A stretch of DNA of 24,748 nucleotides. Source: a virus. The notes beneath the pieces are model-generated. The model searched no databases and was not told where the DNA came from. It saw only the letters and a list, made by a program, of their open reading frames with translations. Where the stretch lies: IMG/VR virus record IMGVR_UViG_3300003891_000022, positions 1 through 24,748 of that record, one strand, 5' to 3'. A program made the translations under genes and the position numbers. Below are positions 22,659-24,748 of the stretch, in pieces (within the stretch, counting starts at the first letter, position 1; the number at the start of each line of letters is the position of its first letter).

Positions 22659-23096
22659 ATGTTGAAGATTGTAAAATTGGAAGACAAGGTTGCTCCTGGA
22701 AACCGTTTGGTGGTTTGTAATAGTGCTTCGTTCCGAGTAAAGGGTACGAATGCACGTTTCAAAGCAGGAGAGCCGGTCGAAGTTACTCAGAAGCAGTATG
22801 AGTATCTCATGAATCTCAATACTGTTCTGGGACATGTGATTGTTTCGGAATATCGTGCTTCGACGAAAAGGATGAAACCGGTAGCAGATGTAGAGACGGC
22901 AAAAGATATTTTTTCGGTAATGCCCGGTGAGGCCAAAACGAGTTCGGCTATTGAGAAGGATGAGCCGGAGATCGATCTAGGTTTGTCGGAAGAAGGAGTT
23001 CAGATTGCCGGGAGCAAATTGAAGTTGAAGCGGCCTAAAGCGGAGAACTCCAGAGATTCCGGTGCGGATGATCCTTATAAGGTAAGTCCGACCTAA
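22659..23096 (+). CDS. hypothetical head-region protein (145 aa)
   Basis: No certain family. The ATG follows GGAGGATAGGAA. The N-terminal 65 residues look like a small beta domain (RLVVCNSASFRVKG, GEPVEVTQKQYEYLMNLN), with the "EVTQKQYEYLM" phrase reminiscent of short phage head proteins in which a beta strand is followed by a helix. Residues 75-145 are polar, Lys/Glu/Ser-rich and probably disordered. It lies between the glycosyltransferase and the adaptor, where a decoration or head-completion protein is often encoded. Confidence 0.66.
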   Translation: MLKIVKLEDKVAPGNRLVVCNSASFRVKGTNARFKAGEPVEVTQKQYEYLMNLNTVLGHVIVSEYRASTKRMKPVADVETAKDIFSVMPGEAKTSSAIEKDEPEIDLGLSEEGVQIAGSKLKLKRPKAENSRDSGADDPYKVSPT

Positions 23097-23118
23097 TCCA
23101 TAGAAAGCTCAAAATCCG

Positions 23119-23856
23119 ATGTCAGAAATTTTTGAATATCCGGTAGAAGATACTTATATTCGGAATTATTGTTCCGTATCCGATGTGAAGTCTTTATTGC
23201 TGGGACTTAACGTGGATTTGGATACGGTTTGGGGGGAGAGTTTTACGACGGAGGATATTATTCAATATGAGGCATTAGAGATTGAAGAGCTAACCGGAAG
23301 ATATTTTTTCCCGGTGAGGTTTTCGGAACTCCATGATGGAGGTCGGACTTATATCGTTCCCCATCATTTGCCTATTATTGAGGTGGAGCAGTGTTATTAT
23401 GATGGGGATTCCACCAATGATTTATTGGAGGATATTATCGTTTCACCTTTTAGGATTCGTTCTTATTCTATGTTTCCTAGCGGATTAGATAATATTACTT
23501 TAGTCTATGTGGCAGGTTATGAGACGGTTCCTTACCATATCCGTTGGGCAAATGCTATTGCCGTTGCGATTCGTGCCTTGACGAGCGATTCGGATTGGTT
23601 GGAACGGATTATGAGTTCGGGCGTTGGTAGTGGTTCGGGGGAGCGATTAACCGTTGGTCCGGTCGTTATGCAGGAGGGAGGGTTAGGTTGGAAGGGGTTG
23701 ATTGATTCAAAGCTGGGTAGGCTGTGTCAACGATATATTCGAGCTATTCAAAAAGAGCAGAGTATCGGAATGAAGTTGACGACACGGGAAGACGCTCATC
23801 CTAAGTTTCATGAGTGGATTTTTGAGGATCAAGCTGGAGTTGGTAGTAAGGTTTAA
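23119..23856 (+). CDS. head-tail adaptor, HK97 gp6-like (245 aa)
   Basis: Protein of the connector ring below the portal. The start is YCSVSDVKSLLLGL-type near residue 17, followed by FTTEDIIQYEALEIEELTGR, FFPVRFSELHDGG and HHLPIIEVEQCYYDGD, the arrangement seen in gp6/gp15-like adaptors (an N-terminal helical pair, then a beta-sheet with PIIEV, then VYVAGYETVPYHIRWAN helices). At 245 residues it is longer than HK97 gp6, with a C-terminal Gly-rich loop (SSGVGSGSGERLTVG) and a helical tail. The ribosome binding site is weak. Order capsid - adaptor - closure - neck is canonical. Confidence 0.83.
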   Translation: MSEIFEYPVEDTYIRNYCSVSDVKSLLLGLNVDLDTVWGESFTTEDIIQYEALEIEELTGRYFFPVRFSELHDGGRTYIVPHHLPIIEVEQCYYDGDSTNDLLEDIIVSPFRIRSYSMFPSGLDNITLVYVAGYETVPYHIRWANAIAVAIRALTSDSDWLERIMSSGVGSGSGERLTVGPVVMQEGGLGWKGLIDSKLGRLCQRYIRAIQKEQSIGMKLTTREDAHPKFHEWIFEDQAGVGSKV

Positions 23857-23861
23857 AACCG

Positions 23862-24332
23862 GTGCAACGCGGATTGTACTATCAAAAGAAATTTTGGTGG
23901 AAGGTTCATCGGTATGGGGAGCAAGTAAAATTACTGACTCGTCAGGATGAGGAGAAATGTCCTGGCGCATTTAATCCCTATACCAATGAGTATGATCCGG
24001 CACGGGATCGAGCTTATCACCGGAATAACCCAACGGCTCCAATTTGTGAGAAAGGATATATTACCGAAGGTCCACTGGAAGTAGATGGATATGCTTTTGT
24101 AGGGTTTAGCCTGACCGAGGAGATGGTAAAATTGTTGGGTTTAGATGAGTTTCGGCAGGGAGATATTATGTTATATTTTCCATACGATACTTCTCTCGAT
24201 GAGATCGAATCGGTCCGTTATCCCGTGAACGGGAATGATGTTTATGGGATATATCGCAAAGATTCGTGGCGTTGGGATAATACCGTGATTTATCATTATG
24301 CTTTGGCACGTTTGATCGGTAGTTCGAGCTGA
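23862..24332 (+). CDS. hypothetical, possible head-closure protein (156 aa)
   Basis: The start GTG 23862 lies five bases after the previous stop and lacks a clear ribosome binding site, which suggests coupled translation. Residues 15-60 contain a CPGAFNPYTNEYDPARDRAYH stretch and NNPTAPICEKGYITEG; the second half is beta-rich with VDGYAFVGFSLTEEMVKLLG and GDIMLYFPYD. The location directly after the adaptor and before the gp10-like gene is where a head-closure (stopper) or tail-terminator protein usually is. No sequence motif proves that; identity from order only. Confidence 0.66.
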   Translation: MQRGLYYQKKFWWKVHRYGEQVKLLTRQDEEKCPGAFNPYTNEYDPARDRAYHRNNPTAPICEKGYITEGPLEVDGYAFVGFSLTEEMVKLLGLDEFRQGDIMLYFPYDTSLDEIESVRYPVNGNDVYGIYRKDSWRWDNTVIYHYALARLIGSSS

Positions 24333-24337
24333 GAAAG

Positions 24338-24523
24338 ATGGGACCTTTGGATTGGTTCAAAGAAATATTATATGATGGTGAAGGGATTCCACTTCGGGAA
24401 CGGCTGAAGCGGTTCAAAAAACGTAAAAGGATTCGTGCTTTACCGCAAGCCTGTAAGGTGTGTGGTTTAGAGTTGGTGGATGGAGTTTGTTTGAAAGGCC
24501 ATTATGCAAGGTCTGAACGTTAA
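24338..24523 (+). CDS. small zinc-motif protein (61 aa)
   Basis: The ATG follows GAGAAAG. The N-terminal half is acidic then strongly basic (LKRFKKRKRIR), and the C-terminal half carries CKVCGLELVDGVCLKGH, a C-x2-C-x8-C-x3-H pattern of a minimal zinc ribbon. Such tiny zinc proteins recur in this genome. Function is unknown; it overlaps the next gene by 20 bases. Confidence 0.68.
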   Translation: MGPLDWFKEILYDGEGIPLRERLKRFKKRKRIRALPQACKVCGLELVDGVCLKGHYARSER

Positions 24524-24748
24524 TTTAGGATCGCTGGTTAAAGTCAATTGGCGCGATAATATTAGAGCGGTCGTGCGAGATACTAGACGTATCATTCGGG
24601 ATATTGAGACGGCTTCTTTTAAAGCGGCACGTAATTGGGGGAGAGATACCAATCGCGAAATTAAGGGATTACTCAATAATGTATTGGTTCAGAAACGTAC
24701 CGGTACGATGTATCGGTCGCAGAATTATTTAGTACAGTGGAATCCGAG
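24504..24748 (+). CDS. gp10-like neck/tail protein, 3'-partial
   Basis: Runs off the window. ATG 24504 follows GAAAGG (24493-24498) and overlaps the end of the preceding gene. Eighty-one codons are visible: a beta start (GLNVNLGSLVKVNW), then a long amphipathic helix (VVRDTRRIIRDIETASFKAA), and VLVQKRTGTMYRSQNYLVQW, matching HK97 gp10-like proteins, in which a helix ending in a [T/S]-G-x-[M/L/Y]-x-x-S turn leads into beta strands. They join head and tail in siphoviruses. Assignment is moderate because half of the protein is missing. Confidence 0.66.
   Translation, partial: MQGLNVNLGSLVKVNWRDNIRAVVRDTRRIIRDIETASFKAARNWGRDTNREIKGLLNNVLVQKRTGTMYRSQNYLVQWNP

Noticed and set aside
1-24748. tRNA genes, CRISPR arrays, insertion sequences and attachment sites
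   Set aside because: I looked for cloverleaf-like T-arms, regularly spaced repeats, transposase-like frames and integrase genes on both strands and found none I could support.

Overview
The window looks like part of the genome of a tailed double-stranded DNA phage (or a prophage of one). Every gene I accept lies on the + strand, the genes are packed with short gaps or TAATG/ATGA-type overlaps, and the products fall into two classic phage blocks: replication/recombination, then DNA packaging and head assembly. The coding strand is visibly rich in G and T, with TTA/TTG favoured for Leu, which fits long one-directional transcription units. Ribosome binding sites are strong AGGAGG/GGAAGG types and several genes start at TTG. 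The lysin-like gene ends in a domain resembling the copper-amine-oxidase N-terminal-like fold common in cell-surface proteins of Firmicutes, so a Gram-positive, Firmicutes-like host is my best guess (inference, not proof).

Left block (1-8.5 kb): the C-terminal two thirds of a DnaE-type DNA polymerase III alpha subunit (cut by the window edge), a 310-base stretch of unclear nature, several proteins of unknown function including a candidate PD-(D/E)XK nuclease and a diverged pair of paralogues flanking a 45-residue basic protein, then a RecA recombinase and a RuvC-like resolvase in tandem, followed by three small unknown genes.

Middle block (8.5-17.9 kb): a zinc-motif protein that may be the small terminase, a sulfotransferase-like P-loop protein, a GpA-type large terminase, a GT-B-like glycosyltransferase, a portal protein, two small proteins, a Mu-F/SPP1-gp7-like minor head protein, an M15-type peptidase with a C-terminal surface domain, an unknown protein and a Com-like zinc protein. 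The block ends at a hairpin plus T-run terminator near 17.9 kb.

Right block (18.0-24.7 kb): after an AT-rich promoter-like gap comes a large fusion protein with two prohead-protease domains, a third conserved domain and a coiled-coil scaffold-like tail; then the HK97-fold major capsid protein, a GT9-type glycosyltransferase fused to an N-terminal zinc ribbon, an unknown protein, a head-tail adaptor, a possible head-closure protein, a small zinc-motif protein and the start of a gp10-like neck/tail gene cut by the window end.

The most unusual signals are the double-protease/scaffold fusion and three sugar- or sulfo-transfer-like enzymes set among the packaging and capsid genes, which together suggest a virion-modification function. 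A paired hairpin element with a nearly identical 14-base core stands in the gap downstream of the portal gene and again in the leader of the capsid gene.
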